A stretch of 64,000 nt of DNA from Albugo candida (lineage: Eukaryota; Oomycota; Peronosporomycetes; Albuginales; Albuginaceae), in the NCBI GenBank assembly GCA_905220665.1, contig CAJNAR010000153.1, forward strand, positions 372,001-436,000. Reading direction: 5' to 3'. Positions within the stretch are counted from its first letter, which is position 1; every line of letters begins with the position of its first letter. Positions 1-9,940 of the stretch are shown here, in pieces. A program made the translations under genes and the position numbers. A model generated the notes under the pieces. The model did no database searches, was not told where the DNA came from, and was given only the letters and a program-made list of their open reading frames with translations.

Positions 1-108
1 GTGGAAGAGATCGAACCGGCGATCCTTCAGAGAAGCGACGATGCAGTGGTGAATACTCCCTCAGTCACCCCGTTGAAGTCTCCGCCTCGGATAGATCAAA
101 CTCAATGA
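1..108 (+). CDS. C-terminal end of an unrecognised gene (partial)
   Basis: The last 35 codons and stop of a gene whose body lies beyond the left edge. The same end is found on the minus strand at 61568-61675 (one residue different, Ala for Val) and, decayed, at 12190-12288. The shared feature is a Ser/Thr-rich tail with the motif LKSPP shortly before the stop. I do not recognise the family. It converges on the cyclophilin-glutaredoxin gene, whose stop is at 240. Confidence 0.5.
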   Translation: MEEIEPAILQRSDDAVVNTPSVTPLKSPPRIDQTQ

Positions 109-239
109 TTCAAGGAAACTGAAGCAGTCTCATCAATGAGCATAACAATCGGTGCAGAAACGTACAGCTTTTTGCGCAATAGGCGACTTCAACGCGTTCT
201 AACTGACAATTCGTTCATGTTCGGCATTTTCCGTCTCAA

Positions 240-1785
240 TTAAGCAATCACTTTGGCTTTCTGCAGGCGATGCTTCAACTCTCCCGAGTCGGACATTTTC
301 TGAGTCATATCGGCTCCTCCGATAGATTTTTGCTGAATGAATACATTTGGGACAGTATTTTGATGCGTCAAATGCAAAAGGTACTCCTGAATTGCCATTC
401 CGTCGGGTCTCAAATCCAATTCGACAACAAAAGGAGTCGCACCCAAATCTGCCAGCAGCTTTTTTGCTTTTTTGCAATATGGGCAGTAAGACTTGCTGAA
501 GACGATCAGAGAATGCTTTCTTATAGCAGTTGAAGCGAACTCTTCCGCAAGTGCACCAGAAGCTTCCAATAGCTTAGTCAGTGATCCATCCCGCTGCTTT
601 TCTTCCGTTTCTGATAGGCCTTGGATCCATTGCTTATCCAAGTGCAAAAGAGGCACGTTTCCATGTCCACTCAAAGCTTTCAACGCATCAATTTCGTATG
701 GATGTTCTAAAGAATCACCAACTTCCTCGAGTCGATAGGTTACATGCATTTCAAGAAGCAAATTTGTGATTTGTTTTGCCTCCAAACAATCGACTTTTGC
801 GAATACAACAGCTGTATGTGGTGTTTCTATAATGTATCGAATCTCTTCAAGTCGAATTTTGGCTTCTGGATTATCGTTTGTAAGTCGTTTGACGGATGCT
901 ACTTGTTCGAATATAACCTGTTGATGCTTATCTTTGGCGGATAGATACCCGATTGGCATTTTCCGAGATATATGTTCGATCGTATGCCATCCGTCAATAA
1001 CGCGTCCAAATACTGCGAATCCTTGGCTGTCTTTCGACGGCATATTGGAGACCGCTAAATGCACAAATCTGTCAGAATGAAGAAAGGCTGATAAAAACCA
1101 CTCAACTGTTATCGTGCAGCATGATTGCAAATTCCGTGTTGCCAGTATTCGCGCTCTTCTGTCGTGCCACAACGACCATTCTCTGAGTGCTCGGTAGACT
1201 ACAAATGAAGTGTTACATCTTTTATGAATCGCCGTCAGAAAAGCCTCAACCTATATTCGACTGGGACATTTTCGACTGGCGATGGAGCCCCAGATAGAAA
1301 ACTACCGCCTTGCAGCACGAAATTCGGTTCATTGCGATAAAACCCAGCAGATGATGCATAGAAGCCACTGTCCACGAGCATTTGAAAATTTTGCACCGAT
1401 TTAGGCGCATGTTCTGGGTACAATTCAATTGTGAAAGAGCCTATACTTTTTGTATTGCGGTCTTAGCGAGATATACAGCGAAATTGGAGACCGTACCCTT
1501 CTCTGTGGTAAATTGTGTCATAGTTTTATTGTAAAATTTTTCATTCAGCGTGCGTGAGAGCCATATAGGGTGCGTGAATTGCACAAAATGGATCCATGTC
1601 ACCAACACAGAAATGAGCACCACTGCAAGGAATAGAATGCGAACAGAGCCAAAGCGGGATATGCGACGGGAAGAAGAGAGAAAAGTACTTGTTAAACCAT
1701 TATGATACCGATTCTCGCCACCTGCAAAGGCTTCGCCCTTATTCAAATTCGCAGCGTCGCGAGGACGGCGATACGCTGATGCCAT
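240..1785 (-). CDS. Membrane-anchored cyclophilin-glutaredoxin fusion, left copy
   Basis: Multi-exon gene identical in plan to 59891-61436. Exon 1 encodes a basic N-terminus and one hydrophobic segment (about residues 50-68), which suggests a type II membrane protein. A cyclophilin (peptidyl-prolyl isomerase) domain follows, seen as LYPEHAPKSVQNF, FYRNEPNFVLQGG and FAVFGRVIDG. The C-terminal part is a glutaredoxin/thioredoxin-like fold with the redox motif CPYC and the cis-Pro loop TVPNVF followed by IGG. A GT-AG intron joins exon 1 to the cyclophilin part in frame. The join downstream of the LHDN motif could not be made in frame with a canonical donor, in either copy. The two activities suggest folding or redox work in the secretory pathway; that is inference. 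Confidence 0.7.
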
Positions 1786-1845
1786 CGAGTGAGTACAGTG
1801 GCTTTCTTATTAATAGAATTATCAAAATTGATAATTTTGGTGCAG

Positions 1846-2588
1846 CTATGCATTCCCGACGTGAAGATGGCTATGGTCGTAAAACTGCTTTGTGCTGGCG
1901 TTTTTTGGGTTCGGCCGATTGCCTACAACGTCCTCAGCGCCTAAACCGATCATCTCTGATGTCAACATGAATGGTCCATTGTTTCTCTTATGTGTAGACT
2001 CGTTGGAGCGGATCGTATAGAACCGATCGCGATGGCTCTTCTGATCGAATTCCGTCACTTGTGATCGCCCAATATCGTACAGAAACTTGGTCTCCACTAA
2101 ACCTTGAGGAAATGTATGTTTTGATTGTTCCAGTATTGGACTTTCCTGCACACCGAGCTCCTCTCGGACTCTTCTTTGCTTTTCGTGCAGCCTCAATTCC
2201 GTTTCCAGCGTTTCCCGATACTGTTCCGTACGAATATGACTCATAAATTCATCTCTTCGTTTTGCATCTTTCGATCCAAATCCTTTTTTTCGCGTCTCAA
2301 TCGGCTGTGTGGTCAGATACATAGTGTTGTCCTTTAGCGGATCCGAGCTATACGTCTTCTTGTCGAAAAATCCCGAACCATTGCACGTATTCTTTGCCGG
2401 TACGGTCATCATTTGTTTTCCTTTAAATCGTGGATCTTTTCCTGTGTTCAATACAAACGTCAGAGAAAAATTCAAGTCATGCGAATATCAGTAACCTCAC
2501 CATCAAGCTGATGAGAATCCTTGTACGGGTCCCCGATGGCCAAATAGCTCGGCGCGATATTTTTATTAACAGTCTTGGATGAGTACAT
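1846..2588 (-). CDS. Small conserved protein, possibly axonemal, left copy
   Basis: Two exons: a first exon of 88 nt starting at ATG 2588, a 59-nt GT-AG intron, and a second exon ending at 1846, giving about 227 residues. The twin is 59088-59830; the second exon differs by one residue (Thr for Ala). The N-terminus (SYLAIGDPY, then RFKGKQM) resembles the start of the ciliary C4orf47/CFAP96 family, and the middle is rich in charged residues. That assignment is tentative because the rest does not clearly match. No signal peptide or membrane segment is visible. It sits between the Dit1-like gene and the cyclophilin-glutaredoxin gene, all on one strand. Confidence 0.6.
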
Positions 2589-2704
2589 TTCAATGTGTGA
2601 AGTCAATTTGGAGATTGAATGCGATTGGTTCTATTGTTTTATTAATGTTTTGTACGGAAATAGCAAGTGTGGGCTCTAAATAGATACATTGCATGCACGT
2701 CTTG

Positions 2705-3772
2705 TTAATGCGCCAGATTTAAAGGATCTTTTTCTTGAAATCCCCAGGGACGTCCTCGCTTGTGCACGAGCTCATATCGAGTACGATCGACTTCGTGTAA
2801 TTCAGGACAAATCACAGAGCCATCCCGATTTTCACACACAACGCAGTGCCATGGAGTCCTTGGAGTTCCATCACGCACTGGAAGAAGGTTGATTCCAAAT
2901 TTTGGACCAGCATTTTCGTACGCATGAATGGATAATCGAATCGACTGAGGGTATATCTCTCCGACCAATTGAGAGAATACTTGATTTCGTGCAAGCATTT
3001 CTCGTGCGACCTCTCCAGTGACTTTTTTGATGGACGGCTTGGAAAGGCCTTTACATTGCGGCAGTAAATCTCGAGATAGAAATCGCTTCAATGCACAATA
3101 CGTCCCACGAAGCTGATCATCAGTTAAAATAGCTTTTTCGACATCAAATTCGTCACATTTGTAACTTTTTAATAGAGCGCCAATGTTGCACGAAGGATTT
3201 GGTTCCGAAGCGGGAAGTAAGCGCTGTGTGTGTGCTGTCAGATCGTCGAAAAAAATGTGGGAAAAACCGGCTTCTGTGCCGATAGCCCGCAGCTCCTTGT
3301 TGTAGTTCGTCACATTTTCCAAAGGTATCTTCAACAAGTCATTGTAAACGCGTCCGTCGCTAAATATAATGATAAAGCAACCAGTAGGGTACACATCGCG
3401 CTGGATTTCCATGCAAAAGGTTTCAAGGAGCTCCATCGCCAGTTCTTCGCCTCGATCGGGTAAAGTACCCAGCACTTTGGTGTCTCGATTCGGTGATTTT
3501 GCTGGAAATGCTGGAAGCACGAGTGTGATCGGCAATCGTTTTTCAACAAATTGCTTGAGTTTCTGCACAAGAAATTTCTTCCCAATGTTTTCAAACTTGT
3601 CCAACGGAGGCGCCAGACGGTATAGTAGGACTGAAAATTTCGCGAGGAATTCGTTGCACACTCGATTCGTCTCAGTGTCGTCTCTTGCTCGAAGTACGTT
3701 CTCACAATGCTCAGGATGGTCTGGCTTCCACGAAGCTGGATGCGATGGGTACACGCCGAGAAAAGAGTTCAT
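2705..3772 (-). CDS. Dit1/PvcA isocyanide-synthase family protein, left copy
   Basis: Single-exon gene of 355 residues with an ATG start. The family converts the amino group of an aromatic amino acid to an isocyanide or formamide; yeast Dit1 makes the spore-wall dityrosine precursor and bacterial PvcA makes an isocyanide intermediate. Family signatures visible: FPAKSPNRDTKVLG with PDRGEE just after it (about residues 88-110), FSDGRVYND (about 139-147), and the C-terminal TPWHC motif, which carries the invariant His, followed by an acidic stretch. It differs from the right copy at about six residues and both are intact. No oxidase partner (PvcB or P450) is adjacent, so the final product cannot be inferred. 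A transferred origin is plausible but untested. Confidence 0.85.
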   Translation of the reverse strand: MNSFLGVYPSHPASWKPDHPEHCENVLRARDDTETNRVCNEFLAKFSVLLYRLAPPLDKFENIGKKFLVQKLKQFVEKRLPITLVLPAFPAKSPNRDTKVLGTLPDRGEELAMELLETFCMEIQRDVYPTGCFIIIFSDGRVYNDLLKIPLENVTNYNKELRAIGTEAGFSHIFFDDLTAHTQRLLPASEPNPSCNIGALLKSYKCDEFDVEKAILTDDQLRGTYCALKRFLSRDLLPQCKGLSKPSIKKVTGEVAREMLARNQVFSQLVGEIYPQSIRLSIHAYENAGPKFGINLLPVRDGTPRTPWHCVVCENRDGSVICPELHEVDRTRYELVHKRGRPWGFQEKDPLNLAH

Positions 3773-3801
3773 TGATCAATTTTGCTCTTGCGCTCTTCGG
3801 T

Positions 3802-3820
3802 AAGAACGAAAATGAGGAGC
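3802..3820 (-). promoter_or_regulatory. Initiator-like element upstream of the left Dit1-like gene
   Basis: About 30-50 nt before the ATG, the minus strand carries CTCATTTTCG, which fits the core of the oomycete initiator consensus (CTCATTYY). The same site is present at 57856-57874 in the right arm. It is a weak, short match, not a mapped start. Confidence 0.3.
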
Positions 3821-4180
3821 AATTTGTGCGCACTTTTGTACTCAGAATAAGTTCCCGCATGATTGTGAATCGGCCACACAAACGCCAAATCCGTGATAAT
3901 TTAATAGCTAAATTTTTCTTTGCAGCTGCACATACGCAGGAATCTCACATTTTTCTCACATTACCTAATTGAAAGAGCGTGTTTGATCAGTCTGATCGCT
4001 TAAAATCATCCAGAAAATCCATGCAGCTATAAGTCCATCAGTTTAAGTGATTTGTTGCACACTTTGCACACATCTGTGTCACTTTTGACTTACAGATGTG
4101 ACCTTGACAAGACATAAAAGGTTCATAGTGTTCAAGAGATAAGTATTTTTCACGCTCTATTTGCCAAGATGATAACTTAT

Positions 4181-5697
4181 TCAGGCGCGAGGGACACCCA
4201 ACAGTAAACTCGACTGATAGCCGCTCTCATACGCGAGCACATGTAACCCGATGACATCTGTATTTTGCTCAAAACCTTTTTCGAAAGTCCAGTCGTAGAC
4301 TTTCCCATCCGCTACAAGTGACTTCATGTTAGTTTTGTAAATATACACTTTTTGGTGCGTCATACCTGTGATAAAAGAGGTTTTGTGGACTCCTTTTCCA
4401 AGTTTACAGACATCTTTCATTGACGGTAAGTTGCCTTCCGCGCTTACTTTGAAAGGAACACTGTGGGAAGTCGACGCGATCCGCATCATGAGATCTGGAT
4501 GCCGCTGAACGGTCGGAGTTCGACCAAGGATCCATGCATTTCCATCTCCTGCATACGAATTGAGCAAGTTTGCACGATTCGGAGTGATTGCTACCCTGTT
4601 ATAAATGCTGTGTGGAAATGACTACTTTCCATTTGAGTTATTCGTTCAAGTGTCGATACTTTTCGCGGTGTAACCTGATCGATACTTTCAGAATTCATCT
4701 CATTTAGTCCCAATAGCTTTCCCCATACAAACAGCTCGCCCTTTGCTGTTACAAAATCAATATTGGGATAATTAGTAACGAGCATACATTCACGTACCCG
4801 TCAGAGCGCAAGAGGAATTGAATCCAGCACTTATTTTGGTAACGCGTTCATTCTTTAGTGCGATTACTTGCTGAGGACGCTTTGTGTTCGCTGTTCCGTA
4901 GCCCAATTGTCCACGTTCTCCTTTTCCCCATGTATATACTGCGCCATTTTCGGTCAGAGCAATACCATGCTGATATCCAGATGCGACGTCGATAATTATC
5001 TCATCTTGAGTATCTTTTTCTTCTCCTGAAAAGAGAATGCGTTGAGGTTTATGAATGCTGACACTTTCGGTACCAATGCCACATTGTCCATAGGCGTTTG
5101 CTCCAGTTAAATAGACTTTACCGGATTTTGTCAAAATGAGTGATAATGCGGTGGAGCAAAATATTCTTTCAATGCTTTCATCATCTTTCAGCTCAATTCG
5201 ACCTGGTTCCAAGGTGTCAATGCTCATGCGTTTAGTGAACCCATTGATGGAATGAACTAACCATGGAGCAATTCGATGCATGTTTGTGGCTCTTAATACA
5301 TCTCTGAATGAATGTGATCGGCCAAATAAGTAACCATCTCCGTTTTCCGTAACAAAGCCTGCATGGGCCCTACCATTTGTTTAGTTCAGTGTCACATTCT
5401 CAGCATTTCCGAGCGTTATAGAGACTACCATCCCGAAGAAATGCTTCTTATGCTTGTGTCTTCCATTATTGCTGTCGGAGCTTGTATATCATCATAAGTG
5501 GAGGTACCCAGGGATCCTAAGAATCCCTTTCCGTAGGAATAAACGGAAGCAGTGCCACGATTTTGAGTTGAGAAATGATGCACAAAAGGTATTGAATACA
5601 CGGCAGTAATTGAGGGAGCTTTAGGAGCCGTATCACCTCTTTTTACCAATGATAATCGATACTTGAGCGCATAATAAGCACCAAATTTCGCTGGCAT
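4181..5697 (-). CDS. RCC1-repeat beta-propeller protein, left copy
   Basis: Five exons with GT-AG introns of about 46-60 nt, the same structure as 55979-57495. RCC1 repeats are evident as SGKVYLTGANAYGQCG, NGAVYTWGKGERGQLGYG, GELFVWGK and the final GKVYDW, making a seven-bladed propeller-type protein of about 430 residues. Related proteins act as guanine-nucleotide exchange factors or scaffolds; the partner here is unknown. The ATG at 5697 is preferred because the longer frame begins with GTG. Exon 1 has diverged more from the right copy than any other exon. Upstream sequence is repeat DNA rather than the POLK promoter found at the right copy. Confidence 0.85.
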
Positions 5698-6345
5698 TTC
5701 CACCAGATGAGCAATCCTAAAGCAAGGTACTACCCAAATTTACTCTACTGCTGCTACGCTAGGACATACGAAGTACGCATAAATGCCAGGAGCCTTTAAT
5801 GGATGAGTTTGAAGTAGCAATTTAGCAAAATACTTTATATTAATTACAATTATGGGTTAATACTTGAACTAGTTGCAGCTGAACAGCTACTTCATACATC
5901 CACAATCTTCAAGCTTCGTTTGTATCGCTTGCATCCATAATGACGTAATGAGGTCATCGCATAGAGGCATCTGCTATCCATGCAATCTCGAGTAATGACG
6001 TCATGGGGTCATTCATTGCATGGATGCATGCGATACAAACGAAGCTTGAACAATGACGTCATGGGGTCATCGCATGGATGCATCTGATGCCCATGGAACC
6101 TCGGTGCACTAGCAGTTCTTGAGTTTCAATTCCAGTATGTTCACCTGCATCCTCAATGACGTGATGAGGTCAATGGTGGGATGCGCTTGATGTTCACACG
6201 CTGCCGGTCTTTGATAGGAGTTGGCAGTTTCAGCTGCTTCGGTTGCGACTGCACCTATTCAGTGGCGTTCTTTGCCCGCTTTGACCGCGTTCAAGTATGC
6301 CAGCTTAGTCTCTATACAATGCCTGAAGTCTTCAAATTGTCGGGA
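5435..6345. repeat. Tandem duplication, unit A
   Basis: This stretch (RCC1 exon 1, its upstream DNA and the last codons of a coiled-coil gene) is repeated in the same direction at 7257-8095. Similarity starts at the exon 1 boundary (GAAGAAATGCTT) and stops after CAATGCCTGAAG. Unit A keeps a working exon 1 but only the tail of the coiled-coil gene; unit B has a dead exon 1 and more of the coiled-coil gene. A gypsy integrase relic lies between the units. Confidence 0.85.
5908..6050. repeat. Inverted repeat with TGACGTCA palindromes
   Basis: Arms of 31 nt at 5908-5938 and 6020-6050 (core AAGCTTCGTTTGTATCG) are inverted with an 81-nt spacer. Around and inside them the motif AATGACGTCATGGGGTCAT occurs in variant tandem copies to about 6170. 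Unit B of the tandem duplication (about 7728-7925) has the direct copies but lacks the second inverted arm. Confidence 0.8.
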
Positions 6346-6402
6346 ATAAACAGCTAGGCAACGCGATGGCCTTGGCTGGATTGCAATGCGCCATCCCTGT
6401 CA

Positions 6403-7256
6403 TTACCGTCGCCGGTGATTCACCTCCCAAGACGGTGAAACAGACTGGTTAAGAACGTATTGCACCAAGAAAACCAATCGTGGCCAGTCGCACAAATGAA
6501 TGCGTAATTTACTCGCGAGGGCACGAAAAACACGAAGGAGATCTTTGTTTACCACTTCAACAATCCCGTTTGCCCATGGGCATCGTGCAGTCGTAATGTG
6601 ATGGTAGGCTCCCAGGGAATCACGAAGGTCCTCGATCACTTCATTCTTGAAATGAGATCCGTGATCGCTAACCCACGGTGACATATCCCAAATGATGCAA
6701 TCGAATCCAGCAATACCTCGCGTGTGTTTATGGCGTCTGCATCGGCCACGGCTTTTAGCCACACATACTTAGAGGCATCGTCTTTGAACACTAGAATGTA
6801 GCGCTGTCCCGTTTTGAATTCCAATATACAAATAGTCCCAGTGTAACAAGTCGTTCGGCTTCGTACCCTGGAGCCCTTCTCCAGGAACTTGCAGAACTGT
6901 TCCTTCCGTTGCACTACAGCGCAAACATTGCCTGACAAACATCCGAACATCTTGCTTCAATGTTTTCCAATCGTAAATTTCGGCCACGTTTTGAGTCGTC
7001 ACATCGACTCCGTGATGGCTACCAATACCAAAATGGGCCACGATACACAGTCTGACCTGAAGCTCGGACGCCTCGTCTGGGATCCATATTTTCCCCGATT
7101 CCGTACGGCACACTCCATCAAGCTGTTGATCCAACTGAGTTTTTGCTGCTTGCTGAGTTTTCACTATTTCACCAATGGTCGGCCAAACAAAATCCGATTC
7201 CAAACTTAGAGACAGTGGGCGGGGCTTTAGGTAGATCGCGCAGACTGTTTGCACCA
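6403..7256 (-). mobile_element. Ty3/gypsy integrase relic
   Basis: A decayed fragment of an LTR-retrotransposon polyprotein in at least three reading frames. In order on the minus strand: an H2C2 zinc-binding domain (HFGIGSHHG, later CLRC at about 6920), then the integrase core with its first acidic residue in FKDDASKYVW, the second in VSDHGSHF, and the Glu in NGIVEVVNK, so a D,D(35)E arrangement is still readable. Frame changes near 6900 and 6760 show it is dead. No reverse transcriptase, RNase H or LTRs flank it. It occupies exactly the gap between the two tandem units. The type resembles gypsy elements of oomycetes. Confidence 0.85.
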
Positions 7257-7511
7257 CCATTCTGAAGAAATGCTTTCAATGCTCGTGTCTCCCATTATTG
7301 CTGTTGAAGCTTGTACATCATCATAAGTGGAGGTACCAAGAGATCCCAAGAACCCCTATCCGTGGGAATAAACGGAAGCAGTGTCGAAATGATGCACAAA
7401 AGGAATTGAATACACATTCATAAATGATTGCGCTTTGGGAACCGTATTGCGCCTCTTTAGCAATGATGATTGATACTGGAGCGCATTTCCAAAACTGAAT
7501 TTCGCTGGCAT
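7257..7511 (-). pseudogene. Dead copy of RCC1-protein exon 1
   Basis: The reverse strand reads as exon 1 of the neighbouring RCC1 gene from its ATG (7511) to the exon end, with small deletions and an in-frame stop (TAG after VYSHG). Similarity ends at the exon-intron border and the next bases are integrase sequence. At some positions (LLKR) it resembles the right-arm exon more than the left-arm exon, so it is older than the divergence of the arms or was affected by conversion. Confidence 0.85.
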
Positions 7512-8095
7512 TTCCACCAGATGAACAATCACAAAGCAAGGTGCTACCTCAAATCTACTCTACGCTGCTACTACGCTAAGACATACGAAGTACGCATAAA
7601 TGCCAGGAGCCTTTAATGGATGAGTTCAAAGTAGTAATTTAGCAAAAAAGTTTATATTAATTACAATTATGGGTTAATACTTGACCTAGTTGCAGCTGAA
7701 CAGCTACTTCATACATCCACAATCTTCAAGCTTCGTTTCTATCGCATGCATCCATAATGACGTAATGAGGTCATCGCATAGATGCATCTGATATCCATGG
7801 AATCTCGAGTAATGACGTCATGGGGTCATCGCATGGATGCATCTGATGCCCATGGAACCTCGGTGCACTAGCAGTCCTTGAGTTCAGTTCCAGTATGTTC
7901 ACCTGCATCCTCAATGACGTGATGAGGTCAATGGTGGGATGCGCTTGATGTTCACACGCTGCCGGTCTTTGATAGGAGTTGGCAGTTTCAGCTGCTTCGG
8001 TTGCGACTGCACCTATTCAGTGGCGTTCTTTGCCCGCTTTGACCGCGTTCAAGAATGCCAGCTGAGTCTCCAAACAATGCCTGAAGTTTTGAAGT
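7257..8095. repeat. Tandem duplication, unit B
   Basis: Second, more degenerate copy of the unit at 5435-6345, in direct orientation. It includes the dead exon 1, about 380 bp of upstream DNA almost identical to unit A from 7895 to 8060, and the 3-prime end of the coiled-coil gene relic. Confidence 0.85.
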
Positions 8096-9583
8096 ATCGA
8101 TCTTGACTTGAGTGCCTCCGTTTTCAGCTCCAGCTTTTCCTTAATCATATCCTTCATCTTGGTTTCATCCTCTTCGTGCTGTAATCGGTACAAGCGCCCC
8201 CTCGAGTTGCTTTGGTTTCCCGTGGCCGTTGTTTGAGCTCCAGTTGAGACGAAAGTCTTGGTACCACGCGTCTTCTGCATGTTGTCCAGTTTTGTTTGTT
8301 GCGCTTCCATAAAAACCTTCAGGTCCTGAATCATTGTCTCTGACTTCAGCAAATCCAACTTGAGCTCATTCTGACGATCCGTAAGCTGCTTTAACTGAGA
8401 TTCATCTTCTTCGTGCACCTTCATCGTTGCGTCCAGCTTGCTTCGACACATAATGTTGCGTTGTCGACTAGCGTCCAACCTTTGTTCAAGTTCTTCGACA
8501 TCCGTCTTGAGCTTGCACACTTGTTCAGTGGTATCTTGAAACTTGGTCGTTTTATCTATCAATGTGCGAGAAAGCTGAGTTTTATCTTCGTATAGCTGCG
8601 CATTGTCGTCCTTCAGACGTGCATTCTCATCCAGACGCTCTGGAGTTACCTTAGCTGGACGGGTGACGGAAGTTCGGGTCATCGTTGGTCCCACATCCAC
8701 AGCTGCACCTGTAGCGGAGCTACTCTAGCTCCTTGCCAGAGGAAGGCTATCTGCGCAACGAGCAATTTAGTTCTTTGAAAGAACTAGACTCAACGAGTCA
8801 AGAAGCTTTAAAGCTTAAGGTCCTTGTTCATGGGACCTAACGATTCCGGGAATCGACAACATAGCACAAGTGCACAAGATCTGAGACGCCTGAAGCAGGT
8901 ACGTGTCTCTAACAGATCTAAAGGGGAATTGTTCTTTATTTATTTTTATTTCGAAGAGTACCTTACGCTAAACGTACCTAACCTAGGTACCAATATCCGA
9001 TGGCTGACACGCGTCAGCTCCTACAGCGAATAACCCAAAGCGTCTCAAATGTGTACCACACTGCATAACGGTTACTAACCGACGTGTAACCCCGTTACAG
9101 CACCCATCCTACGGACGGAATAAGTGTCACGAATCATCACCGGAGATGCTCGTCTTGTTGCAGTAGCCCGTGCTGCATTTGTCCCGGAAACGCGGGTCAC
9201 GATCGGCGTTTGTCCAATTGAATTTGTTCGTGTTGCATTTGTCGTCGAGATGCGAGCTGTGGTCGATGCCGTGTCTAGTCGTTGTGTGTTTGCTCGCGCC
9301 GTTCGTGTCGTTGTTGGTGCTGGTGTTGGTCGAGCCGCGCGCTGTCGTGTTGGTGTCCACGCGGACGTCTCTGTTGCATCCGCTCGTACCACATACCCGG
9401 CCGACACTCTTCATCATCGACGGTGTCAAATTCCTCGCTGGTGTAACCATATTCGTTGTCGCAGTCTGTCGCACTCGCTGCATTCGTAAAGTGACTAGTT
9501 GACTTGGAACGAGTATGAAATGAGAAAAGCAGGAAGTACACATATTCCCCTAACCTCCCAAATATCTTAGCATGATGCTGCAT
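8017..9583 (-). pseudogene. Decayed coiled-coil gene, homologous to 62693-64000
   Basis: Read on the minus strand, the sequence follows the open gene at the right end of the window: a start with MQHHAK (9583), a Thr/Arg/Ala-rich segment with MMKSVG and ATATRRASP, then a 227-codon open stretch (8017-8700) of heptad-rich coiled coil with LKDDNAQL and QDLKVFMEAQ. The first half needs at least two frame changes, and a solo LTR (8710-9099) splits it. The open coiled-coil part may still look like a gene of its own (ATG at 8698) but is best read as a remnant. The family is unrecognised. Confidence 0.75.
8705..9104. mobile_element. Solo LTR with 5-bp target duplication
   Basis: The element spans 8710-9099 (390 bp), begins TGTAGCGG, ends CCGTTACA, and is flanked on both sides by GCACC (8705-8709 and 9100-9104). 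TG...CA ends, an 8-bp imperfect terminal inverted repeat and a 5-bp duplication are standard for LTR-retrotransposon insertion. No internal region remains, so it is a solo LTR left by recombination. The homologous gene at the right end lacks it. Confidence 0.85.
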
Positions 9584-9661
9584 GCTGATTGGAGTTATCA
9601 CCTCATGATACTTGCCGATTTCTGAGGGAACGGAGGCGATATCGGCGTTGGCGCATGGGGG

Positions 9662-9756
9662 ACATATCGATCGGTGTATTTTATTCTATGTGTTCTTTTG
9701 CATGGAATGATCGATGCGAAGGACACACATAGAATGACATATACCCATCGATATGT
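9662..9756. repeat. Long hairpin upstream of the coiled-coil relic
   Basis: Arms 9662-9692 and 9726-9756 are inverted copies (ACATATCGAT at the ends, TTCTATGTG at the inner side) with a 33-nt spacer. The equivalent hairpin is kept at 62523-62615 upstream of the open copy. Confidence 0.75.
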
Positions 9757-9940
9757 GCAACTGATGCATTTGGGTTGGGCATTGGCGCCGCTATTTTTAG
9801 ATAATGCGGCGTCACGATGTACCTATTATTCCAAAATTGTGGCTTGCACATGCGAATGCTTTGTAGATGGACCTGTTGTATTGTTGTTTTAGTATGTAGA
9901 AGTGTAATGATAATGAAATCAGTTCAGTTATCTAAGACGG

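Larger units (their letters stand above)
1..5780. repeat. Left arm of large inverted duplication
   Basis: This segment matches 55885-61675 in reverse complement. Gene ends add to the same total (61676) for every gene pair, so the copies differ by substitutions without net indels. Identity is highest from 1 to about 5720; from 5720 to about 5790 the match is weaker and contains indels. Protein pairs differ at about 1-2 percent of residues, except RCC1 exon 1, with about 7 differences in 90. The arm runs off the left window edge, so its true outer limit is unknown. Both arms keep all four genes open. Confidence 0.95.

Noticed and set aside
5435..8095. The two direct repeats as LTRs of one gypsy element around the integrase
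   Set aside because: The repeats contain host exon sequence and the end of a coiled-coil gene, lack TG...CA ends and do not match each other as LTRs would. A tandem duplication explains them better.
9124..9543. Thr/Arg-rich frames on both strands
   Set aside because: Low-complexity sequence opens several frames at once. Comparison with 62792-63110 shows which frame is ancestral, and here it is broken.
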